Shown here one piece after another: positions 23,565-36,268 of a DNA stretch of 64,000 nt; position 1 is the stretch's first letter, and every line of letters begins with the position of its first letter. The notes beneath the pieces are model-generated. The model did no database searches, was not told the origin of the DNA, and worked only from the letters and a program-made list of their open reading frames with translations. The translations under genes and the position numbers were made by a program. The stretch is from Litomosoides sigmodontis (Eukaryota > Nematoda > Chromadorea > Rhabditida > Onchocercidae). Where the stretch lies: positions 10,878,327-10,942,326 of the forward strand of contig OY718803.1 in assembly GCA_963070105.1 (NCBI GenBank), written 5' to 3'.

Positions 23565-25577
23565 ATGCGATTACCACAACAAATTTGTTTGTGGTATTAT
23601 TTTTGCTCCATTCTCGGCTTAGTGATTACAGGTGAGCATTTGTAAAACCTCTTCAGCAGGTTCAACAGTTAAATTTTGTTGATGAATTTCTTTTCTTCAT
23701 ATTTCATTACGCCAATTATTGCTAACATATTTTGCATTAATTCAGTAATCTCACATTCAAACATTGAAAATTGATAATACGGTCACGTAATGCTATGAAA
23801 TCTTCCATTCCAAAACAAAAATTTTTTTGATTTAACATAGCAGCTACCAGTTATTGACAGTTATCTTCCATTTTAATAATTTTAATTTAAGACAATTTGT
23901 CGAGAACATGTCATTTGCGTTGTCGTGTTCCTTTGCTTTAAATTATCTTATTCGCTGGACAGAGCTTACTGGAAACTATCGATTTTGATTTATATTTAAC
24001 CGAATATAATATATACCAATGAAATCTGATAATCACTATGTGGTTGAGATTTTGTAAAATGTAAAGCGCTACTCCTATTACTATGTTTTGATATTTTTAC
24101 AGCGCAGAATTTTGGATCATTGATACTTTGTCCACCTGGCGGTCAATCGTTTGCAACTGCTTATATGATGGCGTGTGAAATAAAAAGACGCCGCCGCAAA
24201 AAGAGAGGTTTCGCTAGAAATTCCAAAATTATAACTATTTCAAACATAGAAAACCATTTTTAAAACTTTTTAAAAGTCCAAAGCACAAGAATACAGCATT
24301 CAATAATGCTAACATTAGACAAACTCCTATCGAAACCAATTTTAAAAATTACACTTTGAATTCAATTTAAAATTATCATTTGCGCAATCATCATAGAACG
24401 CTATATTTACTAGCAAAATTATCGAGGGAGAAAAAATTGCCCAAACGAGAAAAAACTTTCGCAGAGTTATAAAAAAAAATTTTCCAGATGTATAATTTCT
24501 CCCTTCTTATTATTCCTTATTTTCATTTTTTTCTTTAAAATCATATTTATCGTAAAACAACAATTATCGGAAATGAACTAATACATTCCCAAATCAGCCA
24601 CAGAGCGTCTGTTTCAGAAGTTAATGAATTTTCATCAGCAACTTCAATGGTTACTATATTTAAGAAGTATTAGCTAATTAACTAATTTAGGAGGGAGAAA
24701 ACATCCTTCCTTGAAAATACTCGCAAAAATGTTGAACAATAATAATCAACTTCTTTTTATTGTCTTCTTTTACTATTAAGTCTGTGAAGACATTAACGAA
24801 TGTCTAATAATGAAAGGGAATTTTTAATTCCTAAATTACAAACCATAAAAATCATTTAAATGATTTAATTTTCATTTTGCATAAAATATGAAGTACAATT
24901 GAATTTGAAGACATTTCATAATTTACAAGCATATAGGAACTGTAATATGAAAGTGAAAAAAAGAAAACAAAAAATCATGACTGATAAGCATTAATCACAT
25001 TTACTATTGCATCCATTGTGATGCGGACTAGAAAGGAAAAGATATGAATAAATAAAAACATAATAATATAAAATCAAAATATAGCCAGTCAGAATAATCA
25101 AACATAAAATTTGCAAATATATTTCAATTTGAGTTACAACCGTTGATAAAGCTCGGCAAGGAAATATTTTCCCAAATGACCTTGGGTCCAACGAAAAACA
25201 AATTCAACACGAACATAAGTGCGCAATGAATAACTAAAACGCTTAAAAAAATGAAGTAGAAAAGCAAGCACCTCTAAAAAATGTTATTAAAAATAGTAAA
25301 CATAATGCAGAGATCACAATATCACTAGAATAAATGAGTAAATTTGAGTATTCGTAAGTAATCCTTTTATTTTTTTCCTTTTTTAATCCTCCTCTTGTTC
25401 TTTTCAATCCTTTTTTTTAAACAAATTTTTGTATTGGTATAAATTGCGCATTCCATTTCAGGAAGTATGATGAGACCAGCAACACTGAAAGAAGTTCAAA
25501 ACATGTGTTGTGAAGTTGGCTGTGAACTGCGAGATCTCCTGAATTATTGTGATCCCTTCAGCTGGTTTGATAACTAG
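23565..25577 (+). CDS. Insulin-like peptide precursor
   Basis: Three exons are 23565-23631, 24103-24207 and 25462-25577 (TAG). They join in phase 1 at both GT/AG introns and give 95 residues. An in-frame TGA nine bases upstream makes 23565 the first possible Met. Residues 1-23 form a signal peptide (MRLPQQICLWYYFCS..., cleavage probably after ITA). Exon 2 encodes the B chain, LCPPGGQSFATAYMMACE, with two Cys 14 residues apart, longer than the 11 in vertebrate insulin. A polybasic site RRRRKKR follows. Exon 3 encodes the A chain with the superfamily signature CCEVGCELRDLLNYC (CC-x3-C-x8-C) and ends SWFDN. Six mature Cys allow the three canonical disulfides. There is one cleavage region and no excised C peptide. 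The product is expected to be a secreted hormone acting on a DAF-2-type receptor, which is inference. The gene converges on mau-2. Confidence 0.9.
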
Positions 25578-25738
25578 TTAAGTCAATTCTTCAAGGCACT
25601 GATCATAATGTGTCTGTACCACCTTCCCACTGAAAATGACGTTCAATGATTATTACAGAAGAACAGTCCTTGATTTTCTTGAAGTTCAGATTATCTTCTC
25701 GAGTTAAATTAAAAATCTACGAAATGCAAAGATTGGCA

Positions 25739-25744
25739 AATAAA
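25739..25744 (+). terminator. Poly(A) signal of insulin-like gene
   Basis: AATAAA lies about 160 bases after the stop codon on the same strand, before the convergent 3' end of mau-2. Confidence 0.5.
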
Positions 25745-25986
25745 TCCCATTAGTATTAAACACTGAACATTACAAGCAATCTAATTATTATAATTATCAT
25801 GAAATTGTCACCAACAATTCTTCCTGATTTCATATGAAAACCTAAAACTGTTTACAAGACAGTGTATTTCGAAATTTTGAACCAAACAGTTTGTGCAAAT
25901 GAAATGGCTAAAACTAAATGAAAATCAATTTAAGCTACACTGATTCATCACATTATTTCACAGCATATCGCACCATTTTACTGATT

Positions 25987-28900
25987 TTAAATTAAACCAA
26001 CAGAGACCTGAATTAAAGAGTGGTTAGGTGAATTAATAGCATCTTGGATGGCTTGCGAAATATGTGCCTGGATTTGATCAAATTTCATTTTAACACTTTT
26101 CGCTTGCTCGACATGTCCATATTGCATTTGGGTCTCTGAAAATCATTTTAGTGATTAAGAAAAAAAATCGTCGAATGAAGGAAAACACTTTAATGGCAAA
26201 TTTTAATATAAAAAGATTCATTATGTCAAAATCATCTCTCTCGCAATGCTAAAATTTCATTGAAAAATTGAATAATCTGTTTTCTCTTCAGATTAATTGT
26301 TGTAGCAAACTATACACGCTGCCGGTTCTTTTCACAAAGTTTTAACATCCAACAGTATCTCAGTAAAATCGATTGTAAATTTCAGTCACTGAACGACTAA
26401 TTTGGATTGAATTAAATTCAGTGCTAAAAGACACAGGAAGCTCTAATCAAATTTTAAATAACTTGCAGCAAGTTTAATAATCGACTGGGAAATTAGGTTC
26501 AAATGTTGACGTTTAATTCAATTAGCTCCATCTTACCAATTCTTTAAATATCCATAAGAAGCTTTAGAAAGCCAATATTCGCTATAGATTTTTTAGTTGC
26601 TACGGTAAAGAAAAAAAACAAATAGTTCATAAGGAATCATCCAGAATTAAATAAGAATGAACACGAACCATATATGATTTGATTTAACCACAGTGCTAAT
26701 GAATGATCAGAGCTTTTCGTTGCAAAATTATTTGCAGCAATTAACATATCGGGCACATCAACAGCGACTAGTTTAGCGGAAAGAAGCGTCGCAAGGGCTT
26801 GTATCCGTGGTACACCCTCATCACGTACGATTGTTACGCTGTCTGTTATATGACTTCTACAAAAATTTGAAGAAAAAATATGCTATAACATTCATATGGT
26901 TTTTATACTATTTTTAATACAAACAATAGGTTTCTTTTTTTTGCTAATTTTGTCTGTATAACTTCAGAAAATGTGTAGTGCATCACTTATTACTATAAAT
27001 TACTTCATACGACAATTCTCAGTTTAATGTCAAAGGTCATTCTAATTAATACACAAAACTACAACCTATACTTTTTATCTGGCTCCCCAATGTGGCGTTT
27101 ATGTAGTACTCAATCAGCTTATTGGCTAGAAGTTAGTAATGTTATAGCTCGCTGGATAAGAACCAAAGACTTTTTTTTATATCCATATTTATCACTAGTA
27201 GAAAAGTGAAATGTCAATTATACTAGATGCGATATATAATTTCATCGACAGTTATTCAAACATTTATCTTCCATAAAAATGAAAAGCTAAGATGCTCAAA
27301 CTATTATCTCCAAAGCTTTCAAATTAATAATTACACTATTTAGTATAAATTGTAAAAAGTATGCTTTAACATCAAAGTCATTAAGCTCACTTAGCTTCCT
27401 GCAATCTGGAATGCAAGTAAGAGTGCAGTGCATGAACAAAATGAGCAGATGCTTTCAGGAGAGACGAACTGGACTGCAGCTTGCCAGGCGTAATTCTTTC
27501 AAATAATCCGTAAAAGTCGGCTTCCCGACATGTCATCAAATACAGAATGGCTAAGCTTAAGTTCACTACAGTCCATGATTCCGTATCTTTCGCTGTCTGC
27601 AACATGTACTATTTATTATCACAATTAAAAAAATTACTATGTAGAAAATGTCAACTATACCATGCAAATACGCATACGCTAAATAATACGAATGCAGTCA
27701 ATACCTTACCCTTAAAGCAGCTTGAAACTGTCGCTCTGCATCATCTGGTAAATGCACAAACCAGCAGTACATGCCCTAATAAGTACAATAAATTACCCAA
27801 GACTTATCTAATTGAAAGATTAAAAGTTTAGACATGACATATTTGATGGATGAAAGGAAATGATATCTGCTAATAATTCGTGGCTCTCTCATCTTCCGTC
27901 TTTTTCTTTCCCTTTTTTTAGTTTCTGGTAAATGTGCTGTTGTAATCGGTAGTTATAAAAGAATACTTACCAGTAGCGTATGCAACTGAGCTTCAAAATG
28001 ATTAAATAAATCGGTGCTCTGCTTCATTCGCTCCATCATAGCAGCCAACTGAAATTTTAAAAATTTAGAATTTGAAATTAATTTTTCAGCGAGAGGCAAA
28101 TTTAAAACCACTCTTATTCCTCCATAAAATTTCATCTAAATAGCTGTTTCATCATACAGAGCATCAAAATTGCAGACATGACCGAAAGTGGTAAATAGCA
28201 AATTTAAAATTTCTTGGACAAACTAGAAAAAGCAGAACGATTAAACAGTTAAACATACAACACTTATTGTCTCCAGCGGTCGTGCTAACATCAATTGTGC
28301 GGCAGAAATATTCTCTAATAATATAATTTCAAATGAAGCCAACGAATCCAAAGCTCCGCGTCTTATTACTGGCCAATTTGACCTTGCCATTAAACGTCGC
28401 ATATCGGTGATATGCCGCATAGCAATCGAATGATATTTATGAGCTCTGCATGAAATAAGAATAAATTTCTACCAAATCCTTGTTCGATAACAATCTCATT
28501 CATGTTTATTACAAATAAAAATATCAATCATTTCTTAGTATTAGTACCACAATTCCTAGTGATACACCATAAGTGCGGTATATATGGTAACTTACATACA
28601 CCTAGAAAATTTGGAACTTTAATGTAAAACCTTATGCACAAATAAACAGACAATTGAAGTCTTGTACAGAAATTTAACATTTTAATCCTATTTAAATGAC
28701 TTTAAATTAGACAGAATTGAGAACCCCTTGTGTCTTGAGAAATCGATCTAAAATTGCATTTCAATCAACTTTTCAAATACCACCCAAATATATGCGCATT
28801 CCATGCAGAATAGTTGTGTGGGACACATGAAACAAATCCGTAATGACGAATTTGTGATTAAATTCCCCTTCACTCTTGCCACCATTGATTTGATAGCACC

Positions 28901-31463
28901 TGCATTGAAGCGCAATGTGCACCATGCCCAGTACTGATGGCTTAATACAGTCGTCGGAAACGAACCTTCTACTGCTCTCCGCCCGCGAGAAACCACTAGA
29001 CCAAGAGGTCTAACAGAACTGTTGGATGAAAAAAAATATAATGACCTTTCAATTTGGCATGTTTGTAAGCTTTGTATGACAGTGAGCACGTATGTAAGTG
29101 CAATTAACGTTTCTTTGCCCATCCAGTCAAATGTTGGCCATGCCACTGGAGCCGTCTCACTATAGGTTAATTTCATCGTTTGCACCAATGTTTGCAATTG
29201 CCGCAAACATGTCTTTGTGCTTTTTAACTGAAAAATACACAGAAAAAATGAATGCACAATTCGCAATTAAAATATGTCATAACATTATCAAATTTAAATG
29301 CTTAAATATATCTAATCCACAATTTAGACTCATAACACTCAAATTCAAGTTAATAATCATGAGTTACCTAAAATGGGAACATCCCGGTTTTTGTCTATTT
29401 GAAGATCGGCATTTAACTTTAAACATTACTATTTCAATGAAACATTTCTGGTCACATTTAATTTATGAACCTTAAAACCTATTAATTTCAAAGAAACATA
29501 GCAAACCAAGCCAGATGATATGAAGAAACAAATTTGGACCGTACAACAGAAAGCTTTGATATAATCCAAACATGCATTATCGGCGCTCAGCATTACTAAC
29601 TTCTCACTCACTTCCATTATACTTTTCATTAACTCTTCCTCCCGACTTAAATCCATAGATATAATCTGCAATATTAGGAGTGATAAAAAACAATTAGTAC
29701 GGACGTGGGTGATATGTGTAACACAAATCAATTATGATGGTTTATGGAAAATTTTTGGGCTTAAATGTTTCGGATGATTATGTTTCTGCACTGACCAACA
29801 CCTGTTAAAGCTTACCATAGCAGAGGAAAGGCGAAAATAGCACTCCAGAGCAGGATCACCAAGCTGATTGAATAGCGATGCTCCAGCTTCCACTATTTCA
29901 CTTGCATTATTCCAGTCATTCATTGCTCTATGGATTTCCTGAAATTATTTAATCTAGAAATAATTCCCAATCCGACTTGATCAGTTTGCCTTTTAATATT
30001 ATCAAATGATTTTCACACTTATCTTTTTCAAACTTTAAATTATGATTGCTTAGACTATTCAACTATCGGAAAAAAGCTGGTTATCAAAATTAGATTAATT
30101 ACTTGGCAGAAATGAGCAAAAATTATTTGACTACTCGACATCGCTGTTAAGCTAAGAAAACTTTTGCACAACATACTGTAAACAAATTTCGTTATTTGTT
30201 ATGAAAGACCTTATATTTTTAAATTTTTTTATAAGAAATTTTCATTTTATAAAAAGAACACTTATCCCATTTCCTATTTCACCGTAACAACCATTAAATA
30301 AAATTAATTAATTGATGACAGCAACAAAGGAAAACAAAGACAATACCGCCAGCAAGAATAGGAGACGCGCATGAATAATAGGAAAATCTCGGGAGTGAGC
30401 CGATTCCTTCCGTAGTAGCTGTTTCACTGGTTCCAAAATTTTTAACTGCATATACACTTCAGCAATTGCACAAGCTATTTCTATACGATATTTCGTATAT
30501 TCAGCACCCGCTTCCTTCATTCCATGATACTAAAGAAATGAGAAAAAAAATGGAAAAAAATTCATAACGATTTAACAAAATAGCATAATAATGTAAAGAA
30601 ACAGTTTATAATGACATCAACTGAGATGTTAAAGTATTTGTAAAATCACCAAACAAAAGAATTCATTAGGTTCCAGAACTAAATTTTCAGTATACTTTGA
30701 AATAAGCGCAAACTTCGTAAAATTAATGAAAACATACGCACCTAAATTTCTGACTGTACTAATTAATTAACAACAACACATGAATAAAGTTTTCTCCGCT
30801 AACAGCATAGCATGAGCAAAGGGCATCATTATGCCTAACATTGGAAAGTTTCACAAAAACCAATAAAATACCGCCTGTTCCAAGTGATGCCTTGCTAGCT
30901 CAATATTCTTCGTATAATAAAAATATAATTTTCCAATTTGAAAATTTACAAAGGATGTCATTTCATGCGTCATCAAGGTTTTGAAACAAGCCTGAAATGA
31001 TATTCGAGCACAATGACGGGTAACTAATTAGTCACGTAGTTACTTTGCATATCAAATGTATTACAATAAATTAGACGTGAAAGAATGTTAAGTAAAATTT
31101 TATGCATTTAATTTTCTCCAATTGAAAAAGTGTGCAAATGCCTGGTAAGAGTTAGAAAAGTTTTGTCATTCGTTTATCTTGAAAACAAAAAATAAATTTT
31201 CAAATTAGACACATTGCATAGACGACAGAGACTACATAAACGATAATAACCATACAGCAAGATGAAATATTCTTCCAGACGACTGATAAAAGTCTGATAA
31301 AATGATAAAAACACAGAAATCTGTGACAAACCTTCAAACATTTAATGGCCATTTTATATTTCGGAGGATTATGTGCTCGAAAAAACTCAGCCCCTTCAAG
31401 TAATAACACGGCCGCTCGATCAAATAAGTACCGTTCCGGTAAATAATTTTCCATCACATTCAT
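25987..31463 (-). CDS. mau-2: MAU2 / SCC4 cohesin-loader subunit
   Basis: A complete twelve-exon minus-strand gene: 31463-31332, 30991-30872, 30529-30347, 29938-29816, 29665-29507, 29227-29046, 28445-28262, 28048-27971, 27775-27710, 27596-27391, 26856-26669, 26135-25987. All introns are GT/AG and phases are continuous. It encodes 589 residues, close to the length of animal MAU2. It follows human MAU2 exon by exon: AHNPPKYKMAIKCL at the N terminus, the TPR-like FQIGKLYFYYTKNIELARHH, KQLLRKES with HARLLF, CLRQLQTLVQT, ALTYVLTVIQSLQ, AQLHTLL, SWTVVNLSLAILYL, FERITP and, near the C terminus, SDHSLALWLNQ. MAU2 is a helical TPR superhelix that wraps the N terminus of SCC2/NIPBL. The pair loads cohesin onto chromatin in the nucleus, and in worms mau-2 also affects cell and axon migration. 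The ATG directly follows TTTTAG|G, a likely spliced-leader or cis acceptor. Confidence 0.96.
28740..29020 (-). mobile_element. Possible tRNA-derived SINE-like element in mau-2 intron 6
   Basis: On the minus strand there is a Pol III A-box match TGGTCTAGTGG (29003-28993). After 26 bases comes a B-box-like GGTTCGTTTCC (28966-28956), one base off the GGTTCGANNCC consensus. Just before the A box is a short stem AGACC/GGTCT. No full cloverleaf can be folded by eye, so it is not an intact tRNA gene. The surrounding ~280 bases are more GC-rich than the rest of the intron and happen to stay open in the frame of exon 6 for about 110 codons. The boundaries are guesses. A tRNA pseudogene or a SINE are the main options. 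Confidence 0.4.
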
Positions 31464-31940
31464 CCTAAAATAACACATCTGTAAGGTTAGCTTTATTACT
31501 CAATCATTGTATAATTTTGCGTATAATGTCAGTTGTTAAGATGCAAATGGATGTGTGACCACACAGAGTTCACATTGTTCAAAATTCTAATTTAACTTTT
31601 TTTTAATAATACGACTTTTACGTTTATTGCAATTTTAATAGCACAGTGCTCTTTTTTGTGTACTTCCGGAATTACATCTGCGAGGAAGAAAATGTGACCT
31701 CCGAAAATACTTTCGTGCATATTATCTAAAACACTCACTTTTCTTCCCTTTCCAAATTGAAGAATAGTTTCTGGATGAAATATGATGGATAATATTCGAC
31801 AGTTAATTCTACTGATATCACATAGGCAATTAATATCGAATGCACTGCAAAACAAATGAGCGTAGAGTTTACGAACAATATAATTAATTGATAATAAATA
31901 AAGTACACATCCACAATTAGTTGTATTCTTACTAGTATTC

Positions 31941-31978
31941 TTACTATTAGCTGAGTATTCTTACTCAGCCAATAGTAA
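31941..31978. repeat. 17-bp inverted repeat with 4-nt loop
   Basis: TTACTATTAGCTGAGTA and TACTCAGCCAATAGTAA flank a four-base loop. There is one A/C mismatch when read on the plus strand, which becomes a G-U pair if transcribed from the minus strand. It overlaps a short run of GTATTCTTACT-like repeats. Confidence 0.85.
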
Positions 31979-32685
31979 CGATAATTAAGCAAGCGATTTC
32001 ATTCACTAAATAATACTCAAAAAGCGGAAAAATGAATAATTCTCCATGGTGAACTTTCCTTTTTACTCTTTCTTCATTATTACTTCTACGAAAGGTTCGA
32101 AAACGACGTTACCTTATCGTATCACACTTTGCGTCATTTTCACATTTCACACGCTTTTGCGCCACCATACACTCCTCATCCTTCACGCCACTTCCTTCTC
32201 ACGTTCCACTGTGCATGAAATTGGTAGTATTAGTAGGAAGGTAATAGCTTGTCCATCAATTATTATCATTGCTGATTTATACTGACCTAAATTCCATTCT
32301 TTCGTCCCTTTCCTAATGAAATATCTCAGAGTTCCTCCCTTCTCTCCTCTTCCTCCCTTTCAAGTAACGCTGCTTGCAGCGTGGTGTAGCTGCACTGCAG
32401 CGTAAATTATCAAAGTGAAAGCCGTTGGCGAAATAAGAATACACATCGGCCGCCGAGTAGTCGTAACGCCACCACCATCACCACTATCACTCAGCTAAAT
32501 GACAAGAGACCGACGACGTATCGATCGCGTATATATATAATGTGTGTGTGTGTGTGTGTGTCTGTGTGTGTATGTGTGTGCGTGCGTGTGTGCGCGTTTA
32601 TGTCTGTCTGTCCGTGTATGTAAGTGCATGTGAAACACAGCTGGGTACGTTCGTTACGTCCATTGATTACACATTATCTATGCAT

Positions 32686-32812
<127 letters not shown>

Positions 32813-33434
32813 TGTATGTATGTATGCGTGCGTGTTTGGTGCTTATGTATTTGACACCCACAAGGCACGCATAAGCAAGTAACATTTTCATTTCTGTATT
32901 CTCACACACTAAATTCTCAAATTAAATTCTCCAGTGCGCTGATATCCATTTCGCTCATACGCATTGGTCAGTTGTCCATTCGATTGGACTGCGCAAACCA
33001 CTCCTTTTTCATTTCTCTTCTTTAAATTTATTTTTAAAGCTAAATTACTTTTGGAAAAATTGTTTAAATTATCTGGAACAACTGGTTATATAATAATTAA
33101 TTGCTTCGCTCTAAAGTGTGCCGTAGTGATAAGCAAGTGTGATAAGTGTGATGGAGGAGGAAAGAAGGAGCGGATCGATGAGGTTTGCTGCTTGCAAGTG
33201 GAACTAACGGTCTAGTGGCGGCAGAGATGGAAATTGATGAAATGCTAAGCAATTTCATTTGCAGCCATTCCGGAATGCTACAGCTAAAACCGGTTGGAAT
33301 GGATGGTTGAGCTTGCGAATCGATTTGAATTACAATACACGCCGCCCTACTGCTGTAGTTACTTCATTTCCAATCTGTTATTATTATTTCCTGTTAATTT
33401 CTCTATTTAGAAATTCTTACTTTCAAATTAACGG

Positions 33435-36234
33435 ATGGCAATGAAAACGGGTGATCATTCTAACTTCATTCCGCTTTCCGTATCGGGTGTTGACTGTACC
33501 AGGTCACCGGTAACAGTAGCAGGATCGCAAGCATCGGGAGATTGTAGCAATAAAGAATCGAGTTTCACAAACGGTATGCTTTTTTTGAGTCACGTGAGGT
33601 ATGCATGAATCATAAATTGACAATTTAATTCGATATTTTTGTGAACATTTGCCTCTTTTCTTTTCCTCCTTTTCTTTAAAAAAAAAGAGATGAATAAATT
33701 TGCAATGAAAAGATGATTGTGAACAGGAATGAGGAAATATCTTTTGTTGTATAAGTAATATACTTAAGTTGACCTTTAGTTTAATATTTTCTTTATTTCA
33801 ACTGAACAGTTACACTGCTGCAGGATGGTGAGATTTACAGTTAACAATTTTAGTGGAAATATCTCTAACACAACAGTCAGCAGCAATCGATTTTTCCGGA
33901 AAAAATTTCAATAGTTCATTTTTTCTAGGCAAAATTTTAAAAGATAGTGCTTTGCTGAATAAAGTTTCTTCACTTCTATGTTCCTTCTCCTCTTCCATAA
34001 TTGATTCGACTATTGGTGCGGTCAAAAAATTCAAACTTACATGACCGCTTAGTTTTGCTAGAGTGGAACTATTATGCACAAAGCTCAGAGTGACCCGAGG
34101 ATGCGATCAAGAGGTTAAGAGGAGAGGAGGGTCAAAATTGTTTTCGAGTTGATAGTTGATAGTTTGAGATAACAAATTGATAGTTTGCACCGTGGCACAC
34201 GGCAAATTTAGGTATTGCAATGTTCGGATCAAATTCGAATCATAAATGCAGTTTTTACCGCTCCCATTATCTTCAGGATCCGGTAGGGAATGCATCTCTG
34301 ATTCAGCACAAATCTCACATTTCACAAAATTTGTTCCGTGAAAAAGTTTGATGTAGTAAAAAGGATAAAGACCTGCGGTGTTCATATTAATATACATTTT
34401 CATTTGAAATATTTTTGTGTGACAACTTCAATACTCTTCACTGGACGGTTAGTTTGACGTGAAAGTGACGTGAAATGGAATAGAATGATTTTTTCATTTG
34501 CTAAGAAAAATGCACTACATGTACTCGTTCACTGGTTGTTTTAAAAAAAAAAACGGAAGTGCTTGACGTATATCTCCAAAAACATTCGTAGATGTCGACA
34601 TCTCCCATTTACATAAAATATTTTGACGTATCCCTCCCTCTCTCTCTCTCTCTCTCCCTCTCTATCTCTATCTCTCTCTCTCTCCCTTCTCGTCCTACAC
34701 TCTACATGTAATCACTCAAAAAAATGAGGATATGTTGAGTTTGGATATTTGATGACACTGAAAAAAAGGAATATATTTAGAGCGAAACACTCCTCGCTAA
34801 AAATGGGATATTAAAAAAAATGTCTTACGCCGTTCATTCATTATTGAATTTATCAGAAAAAGAAATCTCCTTCTTGACCTTTCTAGTAACTATTAATTAG
34901 TGACAGTGGTAATAGTTAGAGTAATAGTAGTAATAGCAATAACAACAATAAACACATTAATGAGGTAATTAATTAACTACAACAATGCATCTATTTCGTG
35001 TTTTCTTCAAGAAATCAAATTTTTTTGGCACTGATTTTTTTTTAAGAAAAAAATATTCAAATGTCAAATTAAAATTTAGCTAAACAAAGCGAAAACGAAT
35101 TTGTGTATGGCTTACAATATACAATTCAATTTTGTTTTTTTCCGCAGGAAATTTGATAACAATGGAAAAGTGAGTAATTAAAAAAAATAATGTCATAACT
35201 TTTTACCAGAAAAACTTTACCTACTTACTTGCTGCAAAGCTAACATTTTAGGAAAACTTGAAACATCTAAATTTAAATTATCGTTGACAAAAATCAACGT
35301 TAGGTAATTATTCCGTAAAATTTCAACTTAGATAAAATTCTGTCCAATTTTCCTCTTTTCATAAATTTCCATTTTGTGCAGCAAATCATTCATTCCTTCT
35401 TTCCCAATGAATAATTCAAACATCCTCTCTCGTCAGTAATTGCTGTGAATGAGAACATATCCAATATGTTACGTTTCACTCTTTCATTTATCAATCCGAA
35501 CAAATGAACGAGAAGGTTTTATTCAAGTTTTTTAAGTAAATTTTCCCCCATATAGTAGCTATTGAAGTCTAAGGAATTATTTGATTCACTTTACTTATAC
35601 CTTTAAAATGAGTTATTGTCAATTAATTAAAATGCATTGTTATAAGCATTTCATGGGAATCACTTTTCGATGCTTTTAAACTGAATCCTGTCAATTGAAG
35701 TTGATGCGTAGATTTTATAAATAGAAATGCTAAAGTTCATCAAGTTTCCCTAAATTTAATTTGCGAAAATTAAATTTATAGTTGTTAGTGTAATAAATGA
35801 TACTTCAAATTCTTGACCACTCATTCCATTTCACATGGATTATTTTAAAAAAAAAGAGCTAAAATGAAATTTTAAAGAGTAGGAATGGGTGTAGGAAATT
35901 GAGGAGGAAAAAGGATTCTTGGTTTAAAGGAAAGACTAAAATCACTTTATTATCCTTTAAGGCCTGATTTCCAAGTGCTTTTTTCCCTTCCTCATTCTTT
36001 CCCTCTCTTTGACAAATGGTATGCTTACATTCATTTGCATAAATCATTTTTGCCATTTCTTTTTATTTATTTTTCAGAAAAAAAAAATGTTTCACCCATT
36101 TATTGCATCGTTTTTTTCGCTCTCAGCGATTACTTTATGTTACACTTTCGTACATTTCTCATTTAATCAAAATTTCAGCTTGTATTCTCCCATTTATACT
36201 TCTCACTCTTTTATTGTTTATTGTCTATTCTCGC

Positions 36235-36268
<34 letters not shown>

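Noticed and set aside
29098..29475. 125-codon plus-strand ORF.
   Set aside because: It is antisense to mau-2 exon 6 and adjacent intron and has no independent support.
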